From assembly GCA_017562135.1 (NCBI GenBank), contig QEYB01000368.1, positions 1,364,001-1,428,000 on the forward strand: DNA of 64,000 nucleotides. Reading direction: 5' to 3'. Of the stretch, positions 35,458-49,100 are shown piece by piece. Position numbers and translations under genes: made by a program. Position 1 is the stretch's first letter. Each line of letters starts with the position of its first letter. The notes beneath the pieces were generated by a model. That model searched no databases. It was not told the DNA's origin and was given only the letters and a program-made list of their open reading frames with translations. The stretch is from Dipylidium caninum. Taxonomy: Eukaryota; Platyhelminthes; Cestoda; Cyclophyllidea; Dipylidiidae.

Positions 35458-37670
35458 ACCTGCATGCACACGCGCGCACAACGGTTGTGGACTAACTTCT
35501 CACCGAACGGTGTGGCGCTAGCAGACGTTTGCCACACACCGTGCGGACATCGTTCGTGGATAGGCGATAGACCCTTTTCGAAACAAATCGGTCCATGTGG
35601 TCAGCAGATACTTCCTGCGGAGGGTCTCGGGCAGTCCCTTATATCCCTCTGAAGACTTCGCTCACCCCCACAACAGGGGGCCTGGACGCGGAGGAGGGCG
35701 TCGAGAGCAGACTCGTCGTTGTGGCCCTGTTGGCCACATCACCGTCGTCTCCAACGCCACCCAAACTGCGTCCCAGGCAGGCGCGGGCCCGCACCCGTGC
35801 TCCGGCCCAGCGAGGGGTGCGGGCCGGCGAGTTGCCGGGGCAGGCACTACGAGGGGTCGGAGCGCCTGCGCCAACAATGAAATGATATAACGTCGCATAA
35901 ACCCAAATGTCGGACATACCGGAGGTTCAAAGTACATCAGTGTATATTATATTTGTTGCAAGGGCAACCACGCACTAATACGGGTGAAAAGGCCGTTCTC
36001 CATGCGAGTAATCGGCGTCGATTGTGGTGTTCTTTGCCATGCAGTCACCTTGGCCGTCGCCGTTAGGGGGACGCTGCGTCCAAACTAGATCTGGTCGGAA
36101 TTTGGAGGATCTGACCATTTTAAGTTCACTGATTCACAATATCCCTTGCAGTGGCTGTTTAAAGGTGTTGGTATCTATTTTTAAGGTATCTGAGGAGCCA
36201 TCGCTGTCAGCACCGGCGACAGACTCCCCTCTGGCTTTTTCGAGCGCTTCGGTTTCGGCAGCTACTCCTTGACGCGGCAATTGGATATTTCGTCCATCAC
36301 TCGCCTACTCTGCGGTTTCGTCCGGCAATTTTTCTGTAAACAGACGTCACCTCTCACATCCCCCCTGCCTGTATGTCCAACACCTTCATCACCTGAAGGA
36401 CACAACAGCCTCCTTTGTATCCACGCCCCCGCAACACTTTGGCCCGGCCCGCCGCCCCAGCGCGCCTTCTCACTTAGACCGGCTGCTAGCGAGTGCAGCA
36501 GCTCGGAGGGGCGAGACAGACGCGTATCACCCCGAAGCCAACGTTTCTGATTTGCCGCTGGGTGTTTTGTATTGGAAGACGGATCTTTGAAATGGAATGA
36601 GTTCTTGACTGAGGCTAATTATGTTCGCACAGCTTGAGATTTCACTGAACTGCCGCGCCGCAGCGCAACCCCGCGAGCAGGACGGGACCCCGGGGAGGGT
36701 GCGCCGCCCTCCCTGTCCCGCTAACCCGGGGAGCGATTTGCGCTTGGTGGGCTGACGGACAACTAGTTGGATCGGGAAGCACTATTTTGCCGAGGTGGGA
36801 AATGAGAACCGCCAGTTATGTCTGGACGCCGTGGGACAACGAAAACCCACTGCGGGAGGAATAGGGGGCTTCCGTGTCCAAGCCGCTAACGCCGCAGTCG
36901 ATGGCTGTCGACCTGGCCAAAGGCATGAGGTACGGCGCGCACCGCGGCGAAGGCTTACGTTTGCGGGCAGTTGCATTCGCGACGTGGCCAAGTCGAGGAA
37001 GTGGCTGGGCTCGAGTGGAAGATGCTTCGCGCTCGCGCAAGCGCGCTTTGCATGTCGGACGAGGGGTAACAGAGGGGCGTTTAAGGGGCATTTAAGGCCG
37101 ACCTCGACGCCGCAGCCCTCGAAAGCTCTCAGTCTGCGCCACCTTCGTGAGCGCCGTGGACGCGGGCTTGTCGCCCGACCTGACGCACCAATTCCGCACA
37201 GTCGGCCGCCGTGTAGTTCGGCTACCGGTAAAACGGGCAGGAGGTGAGGAGGACGATCACATCCATGGGGCCGTCTTTCCTCTTCTGGAGCCCTCGGTAT
37301 TGGCGTCCTGCTCCCCCTCCCACCAGCCCGTTAGTATAGCAACGCGGCGGGTGTGCTGTCGCCACCGCAGTGAGTTGGCGCCTAGAGAAGGGCCTTCAAA
37401 GCGTTTCAAATGTTGGAAGCTGCACTGACTGTGGCCTGCCGTTTGCCTCGCCTGACCTTAATGCGCCAAACCTGTGGGTGTTTTGCCGTGTGCGCATTTC
37501 CCACAAGTAGTTGTTAACAGTAGTTGAGCGTGTATTTCCTACTGTGGAGTAAAGTGCCACGTGCGTTTGACCAGTAGACATGTCGCCCGAAGGCGATCCC
37601 ACCTAGCCGATCCGGTGTGTTTAGTTGGGGAGGAGCGAAAACCCTCCTTCACCGTCGTGTCTCCCGCTTT

Positions 37671-37690
37671 GCCTCGCCTCGCCTCGCCTC
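37671..37690. repeat. (GCCTC)4 pentanucleotide repeat
   Basis: Four perfect copies of GCCTC in tandem in the GC-rich intergenic region. Confidence 0.9.
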
Positions 37691-39505
37691 TCCGCGGCCG
37701 CCTCCCCTGCGCCTCACATATGACAGTTTGCAACATCCGAGAAGTGTCCTCTCATCCCGTCAGAATAAACACGGAAGCCAATCTCTTGTTACTTTTTCAT
37801 GAGTGTAAGACGATATTCTTTGAACGTGTTTACCCAGACGCGTTTGGGTGCGTGAGCCACTTCCTGTGATGGGACCGCGTGCACTAGTATTCGCGGGTGT
37901 AACAACATTCACCGGACCGGTGTGTTCCAGGGCGGCCCTGTTCGCGCCGTCTGAATGTGGCCCATCTCCTTAACTGGCGTCAAAGTGACGCCTTAGATAC
38001 ACTGTAATGTTGCAGCATCAGCGAAAGCGGATGAGGCCAGAGTGGGGCGGGCGCGATCACGTTCACGCAGTCGCAGGGTCAACCGCCCGCAATCTGCCTT
38101 TTCTCTGTTCCCCGCTTGTACGAGTAGCGGTTCACGCAGGCCACTGAGACGGAGGGCGCAGGCGCAAGCCCTGAGGCAACTGTCCGACCCCGCATTCAGT
38201 CATCCCCACCGCCGTCCGTCAGCACATCTCCCTCCCGTGCCAAGGGCAGAAGCAGTGGCGCATTCGCACTGCGTGCTGACGCCCCACCGAAGGCCAGGGT
38301 GTGGATGGGCGGAGCCCTTCGTCTCACTCCCCCCAGTAAATCATTCTTCGGGCGCCGAACATGTTCGGTTCAGAGAGGCTTAAGCGGACCTTCAAGGCTC
38401 GCCTCTCCGCCTGCACCATCATCCACCTCTCTCTAGGGACACATTACAGGAAGCTAATTTGCCAAAGTGGCATCTCGGGAGGTGGACGCTCTCCTGTTCT
38501 GCCGCGTAGTTAAACAGCTGGCAGTGAGGGGCCAGTTTGTGAAGCTACTCCCGGCCCGACTTCACTCGGTCCGCTCGAGTCCAAGTCGACGGCTGGATAT
38601 CGCCCTCAGCCATCAGTTCATTACGCCGACGACATGTTAAATCGTCGGCGACGGGGTGTAGACGCGCTCCTTAACACTGCCCCAGCTCATATGCCACGCA
38701 CGGGGGGTTAAACTGGCAGTCGAAGGTAGAGGAAGCTTTTTGCAGCAGCTCAGGGAACAACCGCCCGGCCTAGGGGATAAGCCCCACATCCATCGCATGG
38801 GAAAGAAGCCTTCTGGGGCAGGAGGCGTCCGGCGAGAAGGTAGCTGGGGAAAGAGGAGGGGTTGTGGGTTGGATGCCCCCCTCCGAGCTTGGCGCAGGGC
38901 GACCGATTTTGTTGCAGTGTCCAACTTAGTGCAGTTAACGCTGCGATTTGCAATTGTCAAATAATGCCGGTCGGTGGGCAGCATGCTTCAATTGGCTGGA
39001 GACTGCAGGCTGGCAGGGGGAACATGACACCCTCCACTTGCACTCGACGTGTGTGCCACCGGCTGAGGTGAGGAGCAGAGGAGGCAGCTGCGCGTAATGT
39101 CTGCTGCGGACGTCCAGACGCCGCCGGGGACTGTGGCCCCGCGTTGGTAGGGCGGAGGGTAGGCGGCTGGAAGCACATGGGCCTCGGCAGATCGGCTCGC
39201 CTCTCCCCCAACCGTCCGTCGCCTCGCTCGCACAGCCCCACGCTTGACTAAGCCCCACTTCGAAATTCGCTTCAGTCACGCCCGCTGCAGAGAAGATACA
39301 ATTAAGTTAATTAATTTATTAAACTGGAGGAATCTGCATGCGCTCACACAAGCCTGCACGCACACAAAACACGTACCCTTTTTCGGATATTGTGAGCCCG
39401 AGTGGAGGGGAGGGGGATTTTGTCTTCTCCCTGGAGGAGGAGGCCGGAGAACGGGGCGCGGGGCGAGGAGTGAGGAGACAGGGCCGATCAAAGCCTCACG
39501 ACACT

Positions 39506-39526
39506 GGGCGGGGGCGGGGGCGGGGG
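39506..39526 (+). repeat. G-run repeat with quadruplex potential
   Basis: Four runs of three to five G separated by single C residues fit the simple G-quadruplex pattern (four G3+ runs, loops of 1 nt). Function is unknown. Confidence 0.75.
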
Positions 39527-39937
39527 TGGCGCCAGGCGTGGCGAGGGCAAAGAGGTGTGAGGGGGTTAGTGGAGAGCACGAAGTACCACAACGTGAATGC
39601 GCTAATTATGGCGCGTGCGTTATTTGTTTGCTCCGTTCGCGCAACATACATAAATTAGGGGACGGTGTCCCCACCCCTGCCACTCAAAATGGAAATCTTG
39701 GCGTTTGCGTGTATCACTTAATTACTCTCACGCTTACCATTCCCTGCCAGGCGCCCTGTGTACTGACAGAGGATGAAGTCGCAAATGATGTGCTGGCAGG
39801 AAAGATTGAAGGTGTGGGAGCATAAATTTGCCCTCCCCTCAACTCCGGAAAACGTCCTCATGGCCCGGCCCGGGAGAGTTACTCTGCAAACTTCCAATGC
39901 CCCTCCCTCCCCGCGTTCCACTCGCTCTCTGCCTGCC

Positions 39938-39981
39938 CGCCTGCCTGCCTTCCTTCCTTCCTTCCTTCCTTCCTTCCTTCA
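39938..39981. repeat. (CTGC)n/(CTTC)n tetranucleotide repeat
   Basis: A CTGC-type run passes into about seven CTTC units and forms a long polypyrimidine tract. Confidence 0.9.
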
Positions 39982-41281
39982 TTCCTCCCTCCCTTTCTGG
40001 GACAATGGCAGCTCATGGCTCAGGCGACTGAACAGAACACAAATCGGGCCATCGGAAGATGGCGAAGTGCGGATGGTTTCCTCCGAAAGCAACACACCGC
40101 CTCGTGGCGTGATGCGCCAGGGGGAGGGCAATTGTGTGGAGGTACGCTGGGGCGGCGGTCGGCGCTCCACCTCTCGCGGCTCTAAGGAGTGGGTCACACT
40201 TCGAGGCCTCACTGCTTTTCGGAGGGTGGAGGGACCCTGGACTTCTCTTCTTTTGCACTTTTGTCTCACGGCTTGCTCACTAGTGCGTCTCCACCGCCCA
40301 ACGCATCTGCGCGTTAGCAGTGAGGTCTCTTCCTTCCGACTGGCCAAGGTGGAACCGAAGGAAGATTCGAAATGCCACAATACAGGTGTTTATTCCGCGT
40401 AAAGGTTTGTGTTAAAAGCGGTGCCTCGACGCCGAGTGAGAGAGAGGGAGCAGCATCTTCGAATATCCCTTTTCCTCGAAGCCAGAAGAGGGAAACACCA
40501 CCGGTGTGCAATTTTCACTTGCCCTGTAGACGATTCGAAGTCCAACTGAGCCTCGTTCGCTGTGGCGCCAAGAATGGTGAAATGCACAGGCCCGCAGTTA
40601 GTTTCACCTCATTGTTCTCCGGTCCTTCAAACCTCCCGGAAGGCCACAGGGCAACTTTCGCCCTGTTGCAGCCTGGGCAGCAATGCCCGTGCACCCAGAG
40701 CCCCGACGGGGGCACTGCGGTCGTCTTGCACAGGCCGAACCGCGTGCCGACGACGCGTCAGGTGGCTCGCGCAGGAGCTCAACTTCGCTCCCGAGTCACG
40801 CACGCGCGTTTGTCCGTCCCCAGCTCAACGCCTTACGTCGGACAGGGTGCAAACACCCCCTTCGACGTAGCGGGTGTGCGACAGTGCAAGGAGGCGTCCG
40901 GTTCTTTTGGTGAACCGCTCCATGTGCGGCTTCCTCGCGTCCCTCCGCACCTCCTTCGAGCGCGGTCGCCTGGGCCCAAGATGCCGTTGAGCCTTGAGGA
41001 TCGTCCGACGAAACGGCACAGAAGTGCCGAAGCACATCTGGAGGGAATTAACCGACGAGGCCGCGACCCACCTGCACGTGCGCGGGAAGGCGCACACCCG
41101 AGCGGACGTCGAAAATCTTCCGCGTGGGTTTGAGTGAGGCGGCGCGTGTGTGGTCGGCGGCGCGGGCGAGGGGCGGGGCTGGCGGCCGCGGTCGTCCCGC
41201 CTTGTGTGCGTGTGTAACAGGTGAGTAGATAAGACCTGCGCCGCCTGCCTGACAGATCGCGGCGACCACCAACGTCGTACA

Positions 41282-41306
41282 CCCCGCCCCGCCCCGCCCC
41301 GCTCCG
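41282..41306. repeat. (CCCCG)n repeat
   Basis: Tandem CCCCG units. The opposite strand has G4 runs separated by single C and is a quadruplex candidate. Confidence 0.85.
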
Positions 41307-41979
41307 TCCCCGGTTCGGGTTCTCCCTGTCCTCCACATGTCACCTCGTCAGACCGGTTTCGACGCCCCTGCGATCTAATGGTCCCGGGCCGCTTCATTGT
41401 TACTCCGCGTTGGTCCGACAACTGTGTCGGGCCTTGCTCGAAAATGAGTGGCAAATCCACTCCTCCTCCTCCATCATTTCCCATGGGACCTCGGGTTCAA
41501 AAATGCAGGCGAAGTGAGGATTTTTTCGGAAGGTCTCGAGGCTGTGGGCGTCTCAGGTGTTTGGAGAGTTTTAGGCGGTGACCTCGCGAAAGCGTTGTTT
41601 TCATCGCCAAGCGCACCCATTCGTGATCTTTGCGTAAAGGAGGCACTTCCGCAGCAGGGTCGGATATGTGGCAGCCAAACACGGAGTCTACTGCAGATGC
41701 TTCTGAAGCAGAAACTACGATTCGCGGCCGGGCTTCATTTTGTGGCGAAGTCGTCAAAGAATGAGAGGCTGACAGGCCAGGACTTGAAGGGTTTCTCTGT
41801 GAAGAAACATGCTGACAGGTCACATGGCAGGACAGTGGCAAACACATGCGAGTGGACTGTGCCTTTTCTCTCGGTGATGTGGTTGAGCTGAGCCTTCGTC
41901 AAACCACGGGACCCCAATCAAACGGACAGGCAGCCCGTTTCGAATGGCGTAGGCGAAACCTCCTGAAAGTGGTCTGCGC

Positions 41980-42045
41980 GAGGGAGAGAGAAAGGGGGAG
42001 AGAGAGGGAGAGGGAGAGGGACAGGGACAGGGAGAGGGAGAGGAG
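41980..42045. repeat. GA-rich purine tract (GGGAGA-type units)
   Basis: About 65 nt of almost pure purine on the plus strand, built of GAGA, GGGAGA and GGGACA units. Confidence 0.9.
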
Positions 42046-42477
42046 CAGGCCGAGGGGGCCGCGCTCGGGTGTTGCTATTCCTTATGCGTCACTAAGAGCG
42101 TTGCTATGGTTAATTTTATGATTATGATGGGACACCGCAGTCACCCTGTTGTGCGTTTGGCCAGAGCAAATTTTCACGTCCTCATTTAAGACCCGACGAC
42201 CACCATGTCCCCCACGCTAATCACGTCAAGGCAACATGACACCGTCGCCTCCTCCGCTTCCACCAACACAGTCGCCACCGCAGTCGCCACGTGTGGTTTA
42301 CACCCACCTCGATTGAGTGTTATGGGAACTCGGCGCACACGTAGTGTGTGTGTGAATTGTGCGTTGTTGCCAGGTCTTGTAATTAAATGATCATGGTTAA
42401 CGGCCTGGGAAAAGCGGGCGCCCTCGGGCCAACGAAATGCAGGCAGCCCCACCTGCTGGAATGACCCCTGGCCGAAC

Positions 42478-42502
42478 ACCCGCCCGCCCGCCGCCCGCCC
42501 GC
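42478..42502. repeat. (CGCC)n C-rich repeat
   Basis: Short tandem run of CCGCC/CGCC units in GC-rich DNA. Confidence 0.8.
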
Positions 42503-45500
42503 GATCCCCTCCTCTAATGACCCTTGACCGGCGGTTCAAATGCTGCCCGCCTCCTCGTCTGCCGGAGGGGTCTGGCCTGACTTTATGCCAACGAGACTGT
42601 TAAACGGTGCTAAGTGGCAGCCATATAACCCGAGAGGCGACGGATTTGATGACATGCAGCGGCGTTATATACTATCGGGCTCTGTGTTACCTACCTTGCA
42701 AATACTCTTCTTGCCAGCATCTGATAACCTTCAAAATAGTCGCGCCTCCTACAAGGTGCCCACCTTTCAGGCTGTGCTACGCGGGTGTGTGTGTGTGTCA
42801 GCAACTCCGCGGCATGCGCTCGCAGTCCGTGGCCGCGCATCGAGCGGACGCGACGAAGACGGCGCGCAGGCGGGTCCCGCGCTCAGGGGGCCCCATTCAG
42901 TACGCTGTCCCCGTGGCACCCACAAGACCCGCCGTCGTCGGAGCGCCGACCTCGTCATGCGACACTGCGCTGTCTTCCTTCTCGGCTGCCAGTTGAGGTA
43001 GGCAAGACTTGCGTGAAGGTAAAGACATCAACGACCTTTCGCTGCTCTCTGGAGACGAGGTCTGAGCCCATGTCTGCGTGACTTGGTAGCAAGAAAATGG
43101 GAGGTTTGGGAGATGCTTCTTCGACTTTAGAAGTTCAGATGGACTTACTCGTGTGCAGCGGATGCACAGGACCACTTTTTAATTCAAACTAACTCTACCG
43201 AATGGGGGCGATAAACCGCGAACTATTGCGATGTCATTGAATACGCTCCTGCTCAACCATGGCAACGAAAATCCCGATGTCTCACAGCGTAACGCAACTG
43301 TCCACAGGCAGGCGCGTCTGAAAGCCCCAACTGCAGGCGCCGAGAGGGCAGACGAGCAATGGACGAGGCGGGCAGTCGAGGGGGGACAGTTGAGGGTTGT
43401 TGAGCAACCGCTGTTCCTTAAGACTGTTCTACTGGCTGCCATGCTGGGCACAAAACCTCTTCGGAGAAATAATTTTGAAGGGGTTGTCGTCACTTCTTCC
43501 TCTGATGTGAGCGTACGGTCTTTAATTGCCCCTCGGTAAAAATCCACCGCTCTTTGACTAGAAGAGCGAAATAATTATCTCGAAGCGCCACTTACCCACA
43601 CAAAGCTTCTTTTGTTTACTCCTCTCCCTGTTAAATGAAAGACGATAGATTTATGAATGTCTAACCACAATGTCTCTTTAGGCACATAATTACTAAGAGT
43701 AGGAAACACGCAAAACCACCGTCGATCAGTCCCTTTAATCAGTCAAAATCTCAGCAAAGCAGACAGACGAGAGATGAGTTTGCCCACCGAAATTCTTGCC
43801 TGAGATGGAATAGCACAGCAGGTCAAGTTTGGCCACGTTTACCAGCAAGCTAACTCCGGACAGCCGCGAGGAGTCGCTTCGCCGCGGATTCGGCGAAGAG
43901 CTACTCTCGCGCCGTGTGTGGTCGGGGGTGCAGTGCGTCCCCCAAACCCCGCAAATCCTCCGCAGACTGAGGGAAATGGGAGCGCCGTCCTCCGTTCACC
44001 CCACTCCACACCCAAAGGACTATTTCGGACACTGTCTAGTTTGGCATTTCGAGCGCTCCAGTAAGGTATAAAGTGGAGAAATTTTTCGCAGAGACCAACG
44101 GGTGCTTACGTGTCGCACTACTCTGGAGGCTTTTTAAGTGGTTAGGATTAAATGCGCTTTCCGGTATGGCAGACGGTTGCTTCGTTGCTTTCACTGAAAT
44201 CTGCTAGGGCAATAGCCCAAAAATGTGCAGACCGGTGATCTGCCTCCCTGCCTTATACTGCAACTGCGTGGTGGGCATTTTGGTAGACCTATATGGGAAC
44301 CTCGAGTAGGCCCCAAAGTGCGTTCTATCGAGTCGCACAAATAGCTATATTTTGAAGCGGAACGACGTAAAATGCTTTTTAATTCGTGTGCCTATCTTGG
44401 ACGATAAGACAAGACTCCTTTTTATTCGTGAGCGGCAACAAACCCCCCTCACACTACTATTGTGTCATCATCTCATATAACAGAGGAGGCGTGGGTGGTG
44501 CTGCTATGGAGGCCGAGGTTGGTGACCGCACACAGGCCGGCGCTGTGAGCGTTACCACCAGCCACATTCCTAACCTTGCTACTGAATGTGAATGAGTAGC
44601 AACGCCCAGTGCCACGCTACCAGTCATCTGGTGTTTCAACAGCACAAACAGTTGACGAAAGAAACGCTTATCAGCCTGGCTGGAAGGCATGACTACCGTC
44701 GCCCTAAGACATGTAACAGCAGCTGATAGAATCCTCTGCCAAGTATAAAGTTTGACGGAACGACGGAAATCACGGGATTAGCCTTAGCGGAGGCACAATG
44801 GCTTTATACACTAAGCAGCATGTTCCGGTCGGTCCCCGCATCATTAACTGTGGGTCGGATAGCCCCACCGCCTGCCCCATGGAAGATGAGATCCTAGACT
44901 TAGCGCCTACAACACCGTGAAAAGGCATATATGCAAGTGGGAAATGACAACTGTACCCGCGCCGCAGAGGCCCGACCTTCGTGGCATTCATTGACGGTCG
45001 CGTGCTATGAGATGAAGTCCCGTCTGCGCCGAAGAGGACAACTTTTGCCAACTGTTGTGAGCCTACACCGCCTGTCGCTGGGCCCCTCCGCAGTTGAACA
45101 AATGGCGGAAAAAGAAAGGGGAGGAAAAGACAGTCCTCGCTTGAGTCCGCTCTGTCGGTCCTTTCTTACCGAATCGGGTATGGTTTAATTTTGCCAAATT
45201 TCGTGGCTGTGCAAAAGTGCCCACCAACACGTTACCAGTCCGATTGCACTCATGTGTAGACTGGCCATCAGAGCCCAAAGAAATTGCTAAGAATGTTTTC
45301 GTCGTAATATATGAGGACATTTTGCAGAGCGGATATACAGCAGGTTGCCATGCCAGTGATAAACACTAAAGGGGCGTTTCCAAAGCAAGCGACCTGTTTA
45401 TTTCTCTTAACACAAGAGATCTCAAGCTACGAGCAATCTTCACGAGAGCTCCGCGCACGGTGTTCGTGGTTTAGAGAAAAACAAGCACGAACCATGGTAA

Positions 45501-45686
45501 ACAACAGACAGGAGCTCAACAGAGGAGAAAAAATCCGATGGAGCTAGATTTCGCCAGGCCTCGGTACTTCAACAACGACACGAGCAGAGAACCTGCCACC
45601 AGCTGCCTTTGCAAGGAGTGTGGGAAGAAGAATATGGAGCCACGAAAGGGACCCACTATGGACAACAGAAGAGGCCCCGTAAAGTC

Positions 45687-45734
45687 GCGACCTGCCAGAG
45701 TCGCAGGTCGCGACCTGCCAGAGTCGCAGGTCGC
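45687..45734. repeat. Tandemly duplicated 25-nt palindrome
   Basis: Two copies of a unit of about 23 nt lie in tandem. Each contains inverted arms GCGACCTGC and GCAGGTCGC around a 7-nt centre, so each copy can form a 9-bp hairpin and neighbouring copies can pair with each other. No gene or known mobile element is recognisable around it. Confidence 0.8.
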
Positions 45735-46181
45735 TCACACCGCGATTCCAGCGTTGCATCACACAGTGGCATTCGGACAAATGACTGCGTAGAATGTTTA
45801 ACAAACAAGACATCTTTAATTGCCTCGGCCTAAGAGCAATTCCGCCTTCGGTAGTAAAAGCGCACAAGGCCTCGGCATTACAGGATAATCTGATGTTATC
45901 TGACATTTGCGAGTAACGAAATAACAACAGAATTAATTCAGCTATGGAATCTGTTACATCCAGAGACGGAAGTCCCTCATTTCGATAAAGTAAGCAGACA
46001 CTAAAGTACGCCCAAAAGTCGCAAATGGGCAAGTGGAAGGGGAAGAAAGGATGCAGAGGAATGGAGTAGAAGAAGTGTAAGTCGAGGATGTGAGAAGGGG
46101 CAGTAGCGGAAATGTGGAGACAGTGAGATGAAGAAGCAGGTGGCAAAACATAAGGAATTCGGAATGTAGATGTGCAAGAAT

Positions 46182-49100
46182 TTACAGAATTTCGCAGAGC
46201 TTCTTCTTGCGGCGTTGCTTGGCAGGCTGCCCAGGCTGGTGTTGTTGCCTTTGGGCCAATTTCAGTTGATATACTTGGTGGGCAAGACTGAGGAAAGCCT
46301 ACGAAACCAAAACAAACTGATAAAAGTTGAAGATAAAGTGCCAATTTAGTAAATATGATAAAGTGGGTAACAAGTCTAATACACAACAACGGGGACAATT
46401 CGGCTCGGCTCGGTTCGGACGTGACCGCTGCTGCGGCCACTGCGCGGCTATACGGATGGCATGTGCCAGTAAAACTAGTTTTAATACTTTCTGTATAAAT
46501 ACTCCAAAACAACTCCGTGGGGGCTGTGGTGGAAAGGTGTTCCCACCAAATCTGCGATGATAAGCTGGTTTTCGATGGTTTAAACAGGGAGATGGGAGAT
46601 GGTCACACAAAAAGCACTCGTAATTTAGGGAAGACGATGGGTCTGGTATTGAGCGTCACACTACTTTAAGACTCGCATCCACTTTCCCACACTATTTTCG
46701 CACTTTCGAAGAAAGAAGAGCGACACTAAGTACTTCGTGTTAAGTTGTGCAGAAATTATAGTACAGTAAGCATATGATTTAGTTTAAGTGTACCTCATAA
46801 AAGGCATCGCACCACCCAACACAAAAAAACAGGAAAAACAACTTAAACGTGCACGAGATCGAGGGCTCTCCAAGTAAACAGACCTTCACAGGCCTATAGT
46901 GTCACACTTGCCTTTTCGACGTTTGTATTGGTCTTCGCGGAAGTCTCGAGATAATTAACGTTGCACTTGCGGCAAAAATCTTCTGCTTCCTCCTGCGAAA
47001 CTTTTCGATTCTCCGTTAAATCTACCTTATTGCCACAGATTAGCATCGGCACCCTGTCCGCACGCTTCACACGAAGAATTTGATCCCTGGATTAAAAGGA
47101 CCAAAGTTTAGAGGGGAACCGAAGAGAAATTAAAACCGGATTCATCGACACTAACTCCTCATCAACAGCAGAAGCCACGACGACGGAGACAGTTGGTCCA
47201 CAATATAACATGGTTTCCTAATAGGAGGTAGATCTAGTATCTCGGAATTTCAGGTTAGCTCAGTTGCCAATTTACATAAAAAACCGCAAACCACGAAAAA
47301 ATTAATGACAAAGTTCAAAACAAATACAGCAGTGAAATACCGCACAACAGGGGGGAGGAAGGCCAAGAGATGGAGGGCAGTGCAACAAAGTGTGAGCAGC
47401 AATGGTCATATGATAATGATAACGAAGAGGAAGTGATAAGTATTGCAGGTAAAAGGGCTGAATTCAATGTTAAAATTGTCTAGCAAACGATACACAGGTG
47501 AAACGAATTAAAAAAACGTGTTTGGTGGAATATTTTGTAACTAGCCGTAGTCTCCGTAATACTTACAGATGTGATCAACAGAGCCTTAAATGCGGCAAGA
47601 ATCAGAGCTCGAGAGGAGAAGAGGAGGGAGAATAGATATAGGGGGGGGGGTGGATATCAAGGATGACTCTCCTTCTTACTCACTCAAATTTGAAGACGCG
47701 GGAAACAAAGGGAAAGAGTGGGAAATTATACCAACTTGTTCCCGGTGAGATGAGATAAATAGGTAAAAGAAGCCCATTGAGGGGAGCACACGGGAAGTTG
47801 GCTGATTAGTAAGTGATGTGATGAAGAGGTTGCCCTAGTTGATTTCTATTACATCCAAAAACAGAAACAGGAAGAAGTCCACACTCAGAAAAAGGACAGA
47901 GCATTGGAGATATTTTTAAATAACAAATCCTAGTAAACACACAAATTGGGCCGATTTGATCTTCTCCTGAAGAGGCTTTTGAGATTGAGAACAAGAGGGT
48001 GAACTTGCAGGCGAGTAACTCAAGTTTTCGTATCAATGCATGACAAAGTAAGAGAACATGAAAACTGAATCAAGTCGGAAGGCTACATCAGAGCCAAAAC
48101 ACAAATGAAGTGAAAAAGAAGAAAATAAACTTGACCCAACACTGAGCAATTTTTAATAGCAAGTTTGCGACACTTCCTACGTTACCAGTGCCTCTCCTCG
48201 ATCTAAAAAAACGTCAGTATGGTAGATGAGTAGGGAGGTGAGATCAATGCTCATGAATGCCGAAGGCACCACAACCACTGTGTGCACGCTCACTCTCCAC
48301 CAAAACCCTGCGTGTCAGTGTTCACCTCGGTCCCGTGCACCAAATCCGCTCAAGTAAGTTTCCCTTTTATGGTCCTATAAACGTTTATCATTAATTCCAC
48401 CCTTCTAATGGAATACATCAAAGGATCGCCATGGGCTAAATTCTCGTGATGAGAAAATAACGAATAGTAAAGAAATATGAACAAAATACCATGCACATAG
48501 TTCCAACACGCAGCATCTTACAAACCGAATTTCTAGTGTTCCATCAGGGTTTATTTCCACGACACAAAAACTAATACAATAAAAACTAACACTCATAGAA
48601 GTATGTGAGATATAAAACGTCCATAAAAGTCCTAACAGAAGTATATGAAGCTGAAATAAACTATTGCCAAATAATATTCCTCTCACAAAGCACGCCAAAT
48701 CCTCTGAATTTTTTAAGGGTGCCAATGAAGGACAAGCGATAGATATTGCACACCTTACAAGAAATGCGAAAAAACGGTACTGTTTTATTGATGTCATTGA
48801 GCACAAAAATTCGAGCGAGTGCCTAATAATAATTGAGTACACAGGAAACGACACAAGTCACATGGCACTAATAAACAACTCATGACATATTCATTTAGCT
48901 TCTGCAACTAGCATATTGCGTCACGAATGCACGTGGCATGAAAAGATGAAGATAATTGAATGAAAATATTGGGATTATGTATGGACATCCGTGTTGGTGT
49001 ATGTATACATTACATATGTACGATCATCACATATTAACCCTCTCATAAAGAAAAAAATACACAAACTCACACAAATTCGCCCAAAGAAGAGAATGACTGT

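Larger units (their letters stand above)
34914..46181. other. GC-rich intergenic region with many simple repeats
   Basis: I find no supported gene in these 11.3 kb. It remains GC- and CpG-rich until about 45 kb and then turns AT-rich towards the Ral gene. The longest open frames (40372-41133 plus, 40825-41484 minus, 42540-43001 plus, 45544-46512 minus) are low-complexity or arginine-, proline- and serine-rich shadows without domain patterns. The last of these covers the final Ral exon in the wrong frame. The left part may contain a downstream exon of the zinc-finger gene that I could not identify. Confidence 0.5.

Noticed and set aside
40372..41133. 253-codon plus-strand open frame
   Set aside because: Mixed low-complexity sequence with equally long frames on the other strand; no domain pattern.
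45544..46512. 322-codon minus-strand open frame
   Set aside because: It overlaps the last Ral exon in a different frame; the Ral reading explains this DNA better.
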